Position numbers and translations under genes: made by a program
Assembly: GCA_016342745.1 (NCBI GenBank)
Contig: JAEINT010000013.1
Coordinates: forward strand, 1-64,000
Source: Labilibaculum sp.
GTDB lineage: Bacteria > Bacteroidota > Bacteroidia > Bacteroidales > Marinifilaceae
Direction of reading: 5' to 3'
DNA length: 64,000 bases
The notes under the pieces: generated by a model
What the model saw: the letters and a program-made list of their open reading frames with translations, nothing else
Database searches by the model: none
Told to the model about the DNA's origin: nothing
In this document: piece after piece, positions 26,644 to 36,109 of the stretch
Position numbering within the stretch: the stretch's first letter is position 1
How the letters are laid out: the number at the start of each line of letters is the position of its first letter

Positions 26644-29600
26644 TTATTTATTAAGATAGTTGGCTTCAAGAGCAAGATTATTGTACCGAGCAAGATTATC
26701 GAGATAATTTAGGGTCAGATTTAATGCATTTTCAATGCTTACAACATACTGGAAAAAGTCCAGTTCACCCATTTGATACGATTTTTGAGCTGTTCTTATG
26801 ATTTCTTCACTCAATTTCCGACCTGAATCTTCATAGTTTTGGATGGATTCTTCAAATTTCATCAACTCTATTCGCAATTCTTCCTGTTTTGCTTCGCGAT
26901 TAATTAGAAAATTACTTCGCATGTTTTGATTAATGTCTAAGGCAATTTTGTTGGCTTTTATTCGTGCTTTTTGTTCTCCGAAAAATAGTGGCACTGCTAA
27001 TCCAATTTGAAAACCTTGGTAGGTTTGAGCCTTAGCATACTTATTACTTCCTCTGTAATAGCCAAGTGATACATCTGGAAGTAGCTTGTTTTTCTCTAAT
27101 CCAAGCAAGGCATATTGTTGTTCGCGTTGTAGTTTCATAATTTGTAAATCGGAACTAGATTCAACGAGATTGTTCTCGATAGGAATTCTATTTAATTCCT
27201 GCAGTGGAATTGTAAATGCACTATCCTGTTGCAAAATAGCTTTCATTTTTTCATTGGCGATATCCAGATTGTGCTTCAGTTGTTGGATATCAGTGGCTAT
27301 TTGTTGTTGTTTGGCCTTGGCATTTAATAAATCTATCTGACTGATGTCTCCTTTTTCAAATCTGATCTCAGCACTTTTTCTGAAATTAGTATATAAAGAG
27401 TCTATTTTGAAAAATACTTTTAGTTTGTGTTTGAGATAGAGGATTTGATTATATGCTTGAGATACATTTTTGGAAACCATCTGTTTTTGTCGGTAATAGT
27501 TGGTTTCCGTAATTGATACATTTCTTTTATTCACCTTCAATTGTGCTCTGTAAACACTTGGGAAACTAAATGTTTGTTCTACACCAAAAATTTTGAGAGG
27601 ATGACCATTTTCCGCAATGTTGTTTTGATCGTATTCGTAATAGAAATATGTTTTGTCCATAGAGAAAGCAGTTGCTTTTAAGGCTTCACTTTGTTTTATG
27701 GCAAGTTTGAAAGCTTGAAGTTGCTTATTGTTATCCATCGCAATTTCAATTGCATTTTCAAGACTCAATTCCTTCGTTTGTGCTGTTGCCGTAAGCGATA
27801 AAAAGGCAATGAGGATGCCGGTAATTGCAGATTTAGATCGGATGAATCGAAGTGGTCTCCATTGAATGCCGATTACATTATAAAAGATTTCAAATAGTAA
27901 AGGCAAGGCAATCATAGTTAGCATGGTAGATGTAATAAGACCTCCGATAACGACAGTTGCCAAAGGGCGTTGTACTTCAGCTCCAGCACCTGTGGAAATT
28001 GCCATTGGTAAGAATCCCATTGCAGCTGCAGCCGCGGTTAGCATTACCGGACGAAGTCGATCTTTTGTGCCAGTAAGTATCAATTCTCGCATACTGGTCA
28101 TTCCTTTTTCTTGCAAATCTTTAAGATGTTCAATCAACACAATTCCATTTAAAACTGCAATGCCAAAAAGAGCTATAAAGCCTATTCCTGCAGATACACT
28201 AAAAGGCATACCTCTTATCCATAAAAAAAGAACACCACCAACGGTAGATAAGGGAACCGCGGTAAAGATTAGAGCTGCATCTTTAAACGACCCAAAAGCA
28301 AAGTGCAGGAAGATAAAGATCAGAAGTAAGGCAAGTGGAACAGCAAAAAGTAAGCGTTTGCTCGCATTTTGCAAATTCTCAAACTGACCTCCATAAACAA
28401 TGTAATTTCCCGGTTCCAGTTTAATTGTACCCTCAATTCTACTTTGTATATCTTCAACGACTGACTGTAAGTCGCGATTTCTAACATTCACACTAACCGA
28501 CATCATACGATGTGTGTTCTCACGGGATATTTTTGCAGGACCTTCCGAGAAAGAGATGTCAGCCAGTTCGTTCATCGGAATTTGATTTCCATTTGGGAGA
28601 GGAATCATTAATTGTTGAATGTTTTCGATATCCACCCGACTTTCTTTTTGAAGTCGAACGACCAAATCGAAACGTTTTTCTCCTTCGAAAACACTGCCAC
28701 TTGATTCTCCTCCAAAAGCCATTGCCAAATAGGAGTTTAGAGTTCTCATATCCAATCCGTAATGTGCTACTTTATTGCGTTTGTAGATCACACTCATTTG
28801 TGGTAATCCTTCTGTTTTTTCTAAAATGATATCAGCAGCACCAGGCACATCTTCGATTAATTTCTTGATCTCACTGGCTTTTTCATTTAAATATGCCAAA
28901 TCTTCACCAAAAATTTTGATGGCAATATCAGCACGGACACCTGTAATTAATTCGTTGAAACGCATTTCTATTGGCTGAGTGAACTCATATTCAATGCCGG
29001 GAATAATCGATAGAGCTTCTTTAAATAGATCTGCCAGTTCTTCCTTATTTTTTGCGGACGTCCATTCATGTCGGGGATTTAGTTTTATAATCATATCAAT
29101 TTCTTCCATCGACATTGGATCTGTTGGAACTTCGGCTGCTCCAATACGACAAACAATTTGATCTACCTCGGGAAAACTATCGATTAGGATGTTTTCCATT
29201 TGAGTGCAGATTTCAACGGTTTTTGACAGAGAGGTGCCTGTTTTTAGAACCGGTTGAATTACAAAATCACCTTCATCAAGTGTAGGAACAAATTCACCTC
29301 CCATTTTCGAGAACAAAACACCCGTAAAAATAAGTGCTGCCAGTGAGGCTCCTAAAACGAATCTCTTGTGACCGCAAGACCATTTCATAACGGGAATATA
29401 CGATTGGTAGGTTAAATTCATGATTTTATCCGCAATATTCCATTTGCCTTTTTTTTCAGGTTTTAAGAAGAGGGAAGAGGCAACAGGAAGCCATGTAAAA
29501 CCTAATATCATAGCACCAATTATCGCAAAACTAAACGAAAGAGCCATTGGTCTAAACATTTTACCTTCCACTCCTTGCAGAGATAGAATTGGAATAAAAA

Positions 29601-30993
29601 CGATGAGAATAATTATTTGCCCAAAAATGGCAGAATTCATCATTTTGGATGCTCCGGTAAAGGTGATTTTATCAATAAGGGTTTTCTTTTCTTCTTTGTT
29701 TGCTTGATTGAATTCATCAGTTTTCACATTGATCCGAATGGCAATGTATTCGACAATGATAACGGCTCCATCAATTATAATTCCAAAGTCGAGAGCTCCC
29801 AAGCTCATTAAATTAGCATCAATACCAAAAATGTACATCAAGGAAAGCGTGAAGAGAAGTGCCAAAGGAATCATTGAAGCAATAACCAATGCCGATCGTA
29901 TATTTCCAAGTAATACAAAGACGATTAGCATTACAATCAAGCAACCCAAAACCAAATTTTCGACAACAGTAGTCGTGGTTTTGCCTATTAATTCACTTCG
30001 CTCTAATATTGGATTAATAAAAACACCTTCGGGCAGATTTTTCTGGATTTCAGCAACTCTATCCTTTACTTCATTAATCACCAATTTGGAGTTGGCATTT
30101 TTCAGCATCATGACTTGACCCAGAACTTTTTCTCCCTGACCGTTTGCCGTGATAGCTCCAAAACGATTGGCATATCCAAAATGAACCGTGGCAATATCTC
30201 TAACCAAAATGGGAATACCGCTGTTATTCTTAACCACAATATTTTCAATATCCTGAATGGACTTTACTTGCCCGTCGCCACGGATAAAGTAGGATTGATT
30301 GGTTTTTTCGATGTAGGCACCACCAGAAATGCTGTTGTTGTTTTGTAAAGCTTCAAAAACTTCCATCAAGTTAAGATCCATGGATCTTAATCGAGTTGGA
30401 TCAATTGCGACCTCGTATTGCTTTAAAAATCCGCCCCAGCTGTTTACTTCAACTACTCCTGAAATTCCGGATAATTGTCTTCTAACAATCCAATCCTGAA
30501 CAGTTCGTAAATCCATTGCAGAATATCGATTTTCAAATCCGGGTTTAATATCCAGTATGTATTGGTAAATTTCGCCTAATCCAGTGGTTATTGGTCCCAT
30601 TTCTGGAGAACCAAACCCTTCAGGAATATTCGCTGATGCTGCCTTAATTTTTTCTGCAATTAGTTGGCGGGGAAGATAAGTGCCAATTTCATCATTAAAT
30701 ACAATAGTAACAACGGATAAGCCAAATTTCGAAATTGATCTAATTTCTTCAACTCCAGGAAGGTTTGCCATTTCCAACTCAACAGGAGCGGTAATGAATT
30801 GCTCTATTTCCTGTGTAGATAGATTTCCCGAAGTAGTAATCACCTGAACCTGATTATTGGTAATGTCGGGAACAGCGCCAATTGGGATTTTTAAAATTGA
30901 GTAACATCCAAATAGAACAATAGAGAGCGTAAATAGAATTACAATAAGTTTATTTCGGATACTGAAATTGATGATCTTTTCTAACATTGACAT
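26644..30993 (-). CDS. Heavy-metal RND pump fused to a TolC-like domain
   Basis: 1449 residues, about 400 more than ordinary CusA/CzcA. Residues 1-1045 are a complete HME-type RND pump with twelve membrane segments; ALDFGIIIDGAVIIVE (about 397-412) is the TM4 proton-relay motif with the D-D-E pattern of CzcA-like divalent-cation pumps. After the last pump helix a second hydrophobic, signal-peptide-like stretch (GILIAFLSLTATAQ, about 1052-1068) leads into a TolC-family outer-membrane domain (about 1072-1449; LSLENAIEIAMDNNKQLQAF, GFQIGLAVPLFFGEQKARI). Cleavage there would release a separate channel; otherwise one chain spans both membranes. It is first in an operon with the adaptor. Zn, Co, Cd or Ni are the likeliest substrates. 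Confidence 0.9.
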   Translation of the reverse strand: MSMLEKIINFSIRNKLIVILFTLSIVLFGCYSILKIPIGAVPDITNNQVQVITTSGNLSTQEIEQFITAPVELEMANLPGVEEIRSISKFGLSVVTIVFNDEIGTYLPRQLIAEKIKAASANIPEGFGSPEMGPITTGLGEIYQYILDIKPGFENRYSAMDLRTVQDWIVRRQLSGISGVVEVNSWGGFLKQYEVAIDPTRLRSMDLNLMEVFEALQNNNSISGGAYIEKTNQSYFIRGDGQVKSIQDIENIVVKNNSGIPILVRDIATVHFGYANRFGAITANGQGEKVLGQVMMLKNANSKLVINEVKDRVAEIQKNLPEGVFINPILERSELIGKTTTTVVENLVLGCLIVMLIVFVLLGNIRSALVIASMIPLALLFTLSLMYIFGIDANLMSLGALDFGIIIDGAVIIVEYIAIRINVKTDEFNQANKEEKKTLIDKITFTGASKMMNSAIFGQIIILIVFIPILSLQGVEGKMFRPMALSFSFAIIGAMILGFTWLPVASSLFLKPEKKGKWNIADKIMNLTYQSYIPVMKWSCGHKRFVLGASLAALIFTGVLFSKMGGEFVPTLDEGDFVIQPVLKTGTSLSKTVEICTQMENILIDSFPEVDQIVCRIGAAEVPTDPMSMEEIDMIIKLNPRHEWTSAKNKEELADLFKEALSIIPGIEYEFTQPIEMRFNELITGVRADIAIKIFGEDLAYLNEKASEIKKLIEDVPGAADIILEKTEGLPQMSVIYKRNKVAHYGLDMRTLNSYLAMAFGGESSGSVFEGEKRFDLVVRLQKESRVDIENIQQLMIPLPNGNQIPMNELADISFSEGPAKISRENTHRMMSVSVNVRNRDLQSVVEDIQSRIEGTIKLEPGNYIVYGGQFENLQNASKRLLFAVPLALLLIFIFLHFAFGSFKDAALIFTAVPLSTVGGVLFLWIRGMPFSVSAGIGFIALFGIAVLNGIVLIEHLKDLQEKGMTSMRELILTGTKDRLRPVMLTAAAAAMGFLPMAISTGAGAEVQRPLATVVIGGLITSTMLTMIALPLLFEIFYNVIGIQWRPLRFIRSKSAITGILIAFLSLTATAQTKELSLENAIEIAMDNNKQLQAFKLAIKQSEALKATAFSMDKTYFYYEYDQNNIAENGHPLKIFGVEQTFSFPSVYRAQLKVNKRNVSITETNYYRQKQMVSKNVSQAYNQILYLKHKLKVFFKIDSLYTNFRKSAEIRFEKGDISQIDLLNAKAKQQQIATDIQQLKHNLDIANEKMKAILQQDSAFTIPLQELNRIPIENNLVESSSDLQIMKLQREQQYALLGLEKNKLLPDVSLGYYRGSNKYAKAQTYQGFQIGLAVPLFFGEQKARIKANKIALDINQNMRSNFLINREAKQEELRIELMKFEESIQNYEDSGRKLSEEIIRTAQKSYQMGELDFFQYVVSIENALNLTLNYLDNLARYNNLALEANYLNK

Positions 30994-31149
30994 TGGGCTT
31001 GTGATTGTTAGTAATAAATAATAATATTTAAATTTAAGGATTATTATATAAAATTTTGAGTTTAATTGAAATCAATTAAGAATATTCTCAATTTTTCGTT
31101 GATGAACTCTTCTAAATGAACCAAGCGAAAGAATTATTAATAATATTGA

Positions 31150-31169
31150 ATGTTATGAAAATATAACAT
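31150..31169. promoter_or_regulatory. Palindrome in the pump/exopolysaccharide intergenic region
   Basis: ATGTTAT-GAAAAT-ATAACAT is a perfect 7-bp inverted repeat, 157 bases upstream of the RND pump and 357 bases upstream of the exopolysaccharide operon, in the 532-base divergent gap 30994-31525. It is a candidate operator. Apart from this and the hairpin at 31493 I see no gene in that gap. Confidence 0.35.
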
Positions 31170-31492
31170 AAGGGTGAAATGATTTGTTTTTTGTTAAGTA
31201 AATCGATAAATTATGATTTGGTAGAAAAATCTGGTGATTCAATTAGATTTTAGACTAATAAGAGTTCAGTTAGTGTGAGTGGTGTAATAATTAATGTGAA
31301 AAATATTAATTTTATTAAACGTATATTGTTTTCAGCACAAACAGGTTATGTGTATGCGTGTTTTTTTTGAATGAAATTTCTTGTGTTTATAGTATGAAAA
31401 AGTAACAAAAAAGGCATTCTGCCGTAAATTGGTTGTAGAATTTATATCTGAAAGGATTAGAATTAAATCGCTATTTAATTAAATCAGACTCA

Positions 31493-31510
31493 TGCTTTCA
31501 CTAGAAAGCA
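31493..31510 (+). promoter_or_regulatory. 5' leader hairpin before the exopolysaccharide operon
   Basis: TGCTTTC-ACTA-GAAAGCA forms a 7-bp stem with a 4-base loop that ends 15 bases before the ATG of the first gene. It may influence translation or message stability. Confidence 0.35.
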
Positions 31511-31525
31511 ATTTAATATTCACTT

Positions 31526-31888
31526 ATGAAGAAAATTTTAGTTGTTGACGACAAACCTTCCATGAGCCAATTAATGGTTCGATTTCTACAAAATTCATTT
31601 GATGTAACCACAAAAGAAGATGGTTTGCAAGCTATCAGTTGGTTACAATCTGGTAATATTCCTGATATTATTCTAACAGATCTTCAGATGCCCGTTATGG
31701 ATGGGATAGAATTAATAAAACGAATAAAGGAAAGTGGTTATTTTAATGATATTCCAATCATTGTTTTAAGTAGTCAAGAGAGTAGTAATATTCGTGTTGA
31801 GTGTTTAAAGTTAGGTGCTGAGGATTACATTATGAAACCGTTTAATCCTGAAGAATTAATGATTAGAATCGAACGTTTGATTAAATAA
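31526..31888 (+). CDS. Single-domain response regulator heading the EPS operon
   Basis: 120 residues forming one receiver domain with nothing after it. The acidic pocket is in ILVVDDKPSM, the phosphate acceptor is Asp52 (ILTDLQMPVMDG), Ser at IVLSSQE and the conserved Lys in IMKPFNP. It lies 7 bases before the receiver-fused sugar transferase, so the two may interact; the transferase's own receiver seems unable to be phosphorylated. The partner kinase is unknown. It is likely a switch on exopolysaccharide production at the protein level, since it has no DNA-binding part. Confidence 0.9.
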   Translation: MKKILVVDDKPSMSQLMVRFLQNSFDVTTKEDGLQAISWLQSGNIPDIILTDLQMPVMDGIELIKRIKESGYFNDIPIIVLSSQESSNIRVECLKLGAEDYIMKPFNPEELMIRIERLIK

Positions 31889-31895
31889 CAACATC

Positions 31896-33089
31896 ATGGA
31901 AGTAGGGAGTAGACAATTGAATCTAATGTACATTGGGACTGACGATGCTGTCCTTAGCGATTTCAATCGACAGGATCTAAATATAAATTTAATACATCAT
32001 GCAAATCCTTTAAAAGCATCCGATTGGATCGAGAAAAATGGATTGGTTGATGGTGTAATTAGTGAAATGGAATTGCCTGGTAGAAATGGATTGGATTATC
32101 ATGATGTGTTTGTAGATAAATTCGACTCAAATCAGAAAATACCTTATATTCTTTTGGTGAAAGAGAAGAAGCCTGAAATTCTACAAAAAGCAATGCAGCA
32201 AAAAATTAGTGATGTATATGCTAAACCAATTGATGCAGAAAAATTGGCACATAGGGTGAATTTTTTGAAAGTTTTGCAAGTACATATGTCTTTTAATAAA
32301 CAGGATAATGATAAAACTGTTAAAGTATATAAGACCCCCTTCTTTAAAAGATGTTTTGATATTTTCTTTGCCGGATTTGGCTTGTTATGTATTTCTCCCT
32401 TATTACTTCTTTTCATTATTGCGATTCGACTAGAATCAAAAGGGAAGGTGTATTATATTTCAAAAAGGGTTGGGACTGGATATCGAATTTTCAATTTCTT
32501 AAAACTAAGATCGATGTATCCTGATGCTGATAAGAGATTAAAAGAACTAGAACATTTAAATCAGTATAGTAATGCTGAGGGTGAAGAAGAACAGTTTGAC
32601 GAGATAATTAAGGATAGCACTGAAAATCCAGGAGGAACCATTTTATTTGGTGATGAAGAGGAAGTTGAGGAAAGTGCTCACATACAAAGACAAAAACAAA
32701 AACAGGATAAAGCATTTGTGAAATTCGAAAATGATCCTCGTATTACAAAAGTAGGACAGATCATTAGAAAGTTGAGTATTGATGAGTTGCCTCAGTTAAT
32801 TAATGTAATTAATGGAGATATGTCTATTGTTGGTAATCGCCCTTTACCTTTGTATGAAGCAGAAATGCTAACAACAGATGAGTGGACAGATCGATTTAAT
32901 GGCCCCGCAGGAATTACTGGTTTATGGCAAGTTGAAGCTAGAGGTAAATCTTCTAAAATGTCTCCAGAAGAGCGAAAAGGCCTTGATAATAAGTACGTCG
33001 AAATTGCTAACAGTAAATATTCATTTTGGAAAGATTTATGGATCATTTTACGTACGATTCCTGCAGTATTCCAAAAAGAAAATGTTTAA
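31896..33089 (+). CDS. Pseudo-receiver fused to initiating sugar transferase
   Basis: 397 residues. The first ~130 look like a receiver (LNLMYIGTDDAVLS, GVISEMELPGRNGLDY, SDVYAKPIDAEKL), but Glu57 replaces the phosphorylated Asp and the usual Thr/Ser after beta-4 is missing; Lys110 is kept. One membrane hairpin follows (about 153-180; FDIFFAGFGLLCISPLLLLF), then the polyprenyl-phosphate sugar-1-phosphate transferase domain (about 183-395; FLKLRSMYPDAD, KLSIDELPQLINVINGDMSI, VGNRP). A ~50-residue acidic insert (about 215-268) splits it. Such enzymes load the first sugar phosphate on undecaprenyl phosphate at the inner membrane. A role for the receiver in controlling it is my inference. Confidence 0.88.
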   Translation: MEVGSRQLNLMYIGTDDAVLSDFNRQDLNINLIHHANPLKASDWIEKNGLVDGVISEMELPGRNGLDYHDVFVDKFDSNQKIPYILLVKEKKPEILQKAMQQKISDVYAKPIDAEKLAHRVNFLKVLQVHMSFNKQDNDKTVKVYKTPFFKRCFDIFFAGFGLLCISPLLLLFIIAIRLESKGKVYYISKRVGTGYRIFNFLKLRSMYPDADKRLKELEHLNQYSNAEGEEEQFDEIIKDSTENPGGTILFGDEEEVEESAHIQRQKQKQDKAFVKFENDPRITKVGQIIRKLSIDELPQLINVINGDMSIVGNRPLPLYEAEMLTTDEWTDRFNGPAGITGLWQVEARGKSSKMSPEERKGLDNKYVEIANSKYSFWKDLWIILRTIPAVFQKENV

Positions 33090-33840
33090 AAATTTATCTA
33101 TGATTAGAAGGATTATACTTGTTTGTTTATTATTCTTAACATCTATCTTAACAGCACTTTCACAGGAAGTTGAACAGGTTGTGAGTAAAGTTGTAGAGGG
33201 GAGTCATGTTAGTGATATGCTGATACCCCTAAGTGATATGCAACTCTTGGCTGTTCAAAACTCTCCTCTTTTAAAATTTTACAACGCGGATATCATTATC
33301 AGTGAATTAAAAATTAAGGCTGAGAAGAGAAATTGGATGACTACTTTAGGGTTTGAAGCAAGTGCTAAATATGGATTGTTTGATAACCTTTTAATTACGG
33401 AGGATTTAAATACAGAATCGACTACTTCATCTACCGAACAAACACGATATAGTGTAGGCTTAACTTTGAAAATTCCATTGAACACAGTTGCCGACCGTAC
33501 CAATGTAAAACAAGCAAAGGCAGAACTAGAAAAATTTAGATATCAAAAGGAGAGTAGTATAAAAGAACTCAGGCAATTGGTTATTGTTCAGTACAATAAT
33601 GTATTGAAAAGTTATACCAGTGTTGAAGTGAGAAATAAATCTTTAGGAGTATTGAAAATGCACCTGAGTTCTGTCGAAAAAGATTTTGTAAATGGAAAAA
33701 TCAACATAGCGGAATATTCTAGAGTCAATGATATTAAAATGAATGCAGAATTGGAATTTGAAAAAGTTAAAATTGAATTGTTAACCGCTATTCAAATTCT
33801 AAGTGAAATTGTAGGCAAGCCAGTTATCACCAAAAATTAG
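33082..33840 (+). CDS. Half-length TolC-like secreted helical protein
   Basis: About 252 residues from the ATG at 33082, which overlaps the transferase stop; an ATG at 33100 (MIRRIILVCLLFLTSILTAL) is an equally good start of the signal peptide. The mature part (PLSDMQLLAVQNSPLLKFYN, the YSVGLTLKIPLN strand, then long helices with KELRQLVIVQYNNVLKSY) follows one TolC/OEP repeat: two helical hairpins with one strand pair, about half the size of a TolC monomer. It sits between the initiating transferase and the Wzc-like protein, where exopolysaccharide operons usually carry an outer-membrane export gene. I infer a part in export across the outer membrane. Confidence 0.75.
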   Translation: MFKNLSMIRRIILVCLLFLTSILTALSQEVEQVVSKVVEGSHVSDMLIPLSDMQLLAVQNSPLLKFYNADIIISELKIKAEKRNWMTTLGFEASAKYGLFDNLLITEDLNTESTTSSTEQTRYSVGLTLKIPLNTVADRTNVKQAKAELEKFRYQKESSIKELRQLVIVQYNNVLKSYTSVEVRNKSLGVLKMHLSSVEKDFVNGKINIAEYSRVNDIKMNAELEFEKVKIELLTAIQILSEIVGKPVITKN

Positions 33841-33846
33841 AACACT

Positions 33847-36060
33847 TTGAATATTATCTTCTTCATACGACTATTGCAAAAACACCTACTAGGACTAATT
33901 ATTACTCCCATAGTAATGGTGTGCGTAGTATTCTTTTTAACGCAAGATCAACCCAAGTTATATGATTCTAGTACTAGGATTTATACTGGGATTGCTACCG
34001 GATCATCTATCGTATCATTAGAGGAATCGAAACTAGATTTATTTGGGACAAGGATAGCCTTCGATAATTTAATTAACCTGGTTAGAACGAAGACTACAAT
34101 TGAAGAGGTTTCTTTGCGCTTATTTACAAAGCATATGCTGTTGGACGGGCCAAAGGCAGATGTAATTCTTCCTGAACATTATAAACTCTTAATGGAAATT
34201 GTTCCAGATGAAGTTAAGGCTTTAATCGTTCAAAATAATCCAGAGAAAACCTATCAAAATCTTTTAGAATACAAAAATACAGATCATACGAATTTCATTT
34301 ACGAATTAATTCATTTAGGACATAGACATTATAGTACTAAAGAGATTCTTAAAGAAATTAAAGTTGCTAGAGTTCAATCTAGCGACATGGTAAAAATTTC
34401 CTTTAATTCAGATGATCCTGGGGTTTGTTCTAATACCTTAGAATTAATTAATGAAGTATTTGTTAGAGTTTATTCAGATATAAAAGTAAACCAATCGGAT
34501 GCTGTTGTTGGTTATTTTCAAAAGGAAATTGATAATGCCGAGTCTAATTTGAACTATGCAGAGGAAGAGCTTGTAGAGTTTAATAAGAAATATAATATTA
34601 TTAATTATTACGAGCAAACAAGACATATTGCTTCTGAAAAAGAACAGTTTGATTTAACCTATACCGAGATTCAGATGAAACACATGGCAGTGGTATCTGT
34701 TTTAAAGCTTCTCGAGAAAAAAATGACCAGAAATGAAAGACGAAGGGTGAATAGCAATGAAATGCTGGCTTTACGTGAGACTCTTTCAGATATCAAGCAT
34801 CAAGTTTGGATGCTAACGAACTCTTCGCCAATTGAAGAGATTAAAACCGAAGCGAACTCGCTTAAATTGATTGAGTTAAAAAAGCAAGAAGCCGTTATTG
34901 AAGATAAATTGGGAGAATTAGTTGATGCCCAATATCGTTTTGATAATTCTAAAGAAGGAATTGCTGGTAATTCGATTTTAGAGCGATGGTTAGAGAAAAT
35001 GATAGAGTTTGAATCTTCTAAAGCTCAATTAGAAGTTGGAGATGAGATCAAAAAAGATTTTGATAAATTATTTGAAAGTTACGCGCCTTTAGGAGCCACA
35101 ATGAAACGACTGGAGCGAAAAATTAACGTTGCAGAGCAAAAGTATTTATCCTTGCTAGAAAGTTTAAATAAGGCAAAGCTTAAACAGCAAAATATCGAAT
35201 TAAATTCGAATTTAAAGATTGTTACACCTCCATTTTTTCCTATCGAAGCAAGGGCTAGTAAAAGAAAATTCTTGATCATTATCGCATTCATGATTGGATT
35301 TGTTATACCTGCTTTTATCATTATCGTATTAGAGTTTATAGATACTAGTATCAAGACAGTTGCAAGAGCTGAAGATGCAATTGGTTATAAGGTTTTGGCT
35401 ATGTTTCCAAACCTTCTTCATCCAAATAAAAATTTAGATGTCAATTTTGTAAAAAAACGAACATTGGAAATCATGATTAGGAAGCTTTTACTGCTAAAAT
35501 CAGCAGCTAGAGGTGATAATCAACCTGTTCAAATGACACTTTTTAGCAATCAAAAAGGGGAAGGGAAGAGCTTTGTTTTTGACTTGTTGGTGAATAAATT
35601 AAATGATCTAGGTTATAAGTGCTTGTATCTAACCCATAACAATATCGAACCAAAGGCATCGGATGTGCGAAAATCATATGAAATTACACCAATGTTTCAT
35701 AGAGCCAAAACGATAAGTCAATTGGTTGGCTATGATATTAAGAAAGAGGATTATGATTATGTTTTTGTTGAAATTCCAGATGTGATGAAAAACACTTATC
35801 CTGTTGAATTGGTTGGAGAGTCAGATTATGCAATAATGATGGTTAGAGCAAACAGAGCTTGGTCTTCTGCAGATGTAAATTCATTAAATGATTTTAAATC
35901 TGTCGCAAAAAAAGACACAATCCAAATTCTATTAAATGGTGTTGAATTAACAGAAATGGAAAATATATTGGGTGATCTTCCAAAAAAACGATCATATTTT
36001 AGACGCTTTATCAAGAATGCATTGCGTTTAAGGTTTTATACGAAGACCAATATTTCTTAG
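33847..36060 (+). CDS. Wzc-like polysaccharide co-polymerase with degenerate kinase domain
   Basis: 737 residues starting with TTG; the first residues (FFIRLLQKHLLGLIITPIVM) are the expected Wzz-type first membrane helix, and the next Met lies within it. A large periplasmic coiled-coil region (about 190-465) and TM2 (about 475-497; LIIIAFMIGFVIPAFIIIVL) follow, then a cytosolic BY-kinase-like domain (about 540-720). Walker A is recognisable (SNQKGEGKS, about 567-575). Walker A' is not (YLTHNN), Walker B reads FVEIPDV with Glu for Asp, and no C-terminal tyrosine cluster exists, so it may not be an active tyrosine kinase. It likely sets chain length or aids export. Confidence 0.85.
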   Translation: MNIIFFIRLLQKHLLGLIITPIVMVCVVFFLTQDQPKLYDSSTRIYTGIATGSSIVSLEESKLDLFGTRIAFDNLINLVRTKTTIEEVSLRLFTKHMLLDGPKADVILPEHYKLLMEIVPDEVKALIVQNNPEKTYQNLLEYKNTDHTNFIYELIHLGHRHYSTKEILKEIKVARVQSSDMVKISFNSDDPGVCSNTLELINEVFVRVYSDIKVNQSDAVVGYFQKEIDNAESNLNYAEEELVEFNKKYNIINYYEQTRHIASEKEQFDLTYTEIQMKHMAVVSVLKLLEKKMTRNERRRVNSNEMLALRETLSDIKHQVWMLTNSSPIEEIKTEANSLKLIELKKQEAVIEDKLGELVDAQYRFDNSKEGIAGNSILERWLEKMIEFESSKAQLEVGDEIKKDFDKLFESYAPLGATMKRLERKINVAEQKYLSLLESLNKAKLKQQNIELNSNLKIVTPPFFPIEARASKRKFLIIIAFMIGFVIPAFIIIVLEFIDTSIKTVARAEDAIGYKVLAMFPNLLHPNKNLDVNFVKKRTLEIMIRKLLLLKSAARGDNQPVQMTLFSNQKGEGKSFVFDLLVNKLNDLGYKCLYLTHNNIEPKASDVRKSYEITPMFHRAKTISQLVGYDIKKEDYDYVFVEIPDVMKNTYPVELVGESDYAIMMVRANRAWSSADVNSLNDFKSVAKKDTIQILLNGVELTEMENILGDLPKKRSYFRRFIKNALRLRFYTKTNIS

Positions 36061-36109
36061 TAAACAGTTAATGATATTAATGTAAAAAGACTACTAAAAG
36101 CCTAACTTA

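Noticed and set aside
27923-30348. Several + strand frames of 60-154 residues opposite the RND pump
   Set aside because: All lie within the fused pump, whose motifs are clear; their composition (Ile/Ser/Lys-rich with no motif) is that of antisense shadows.
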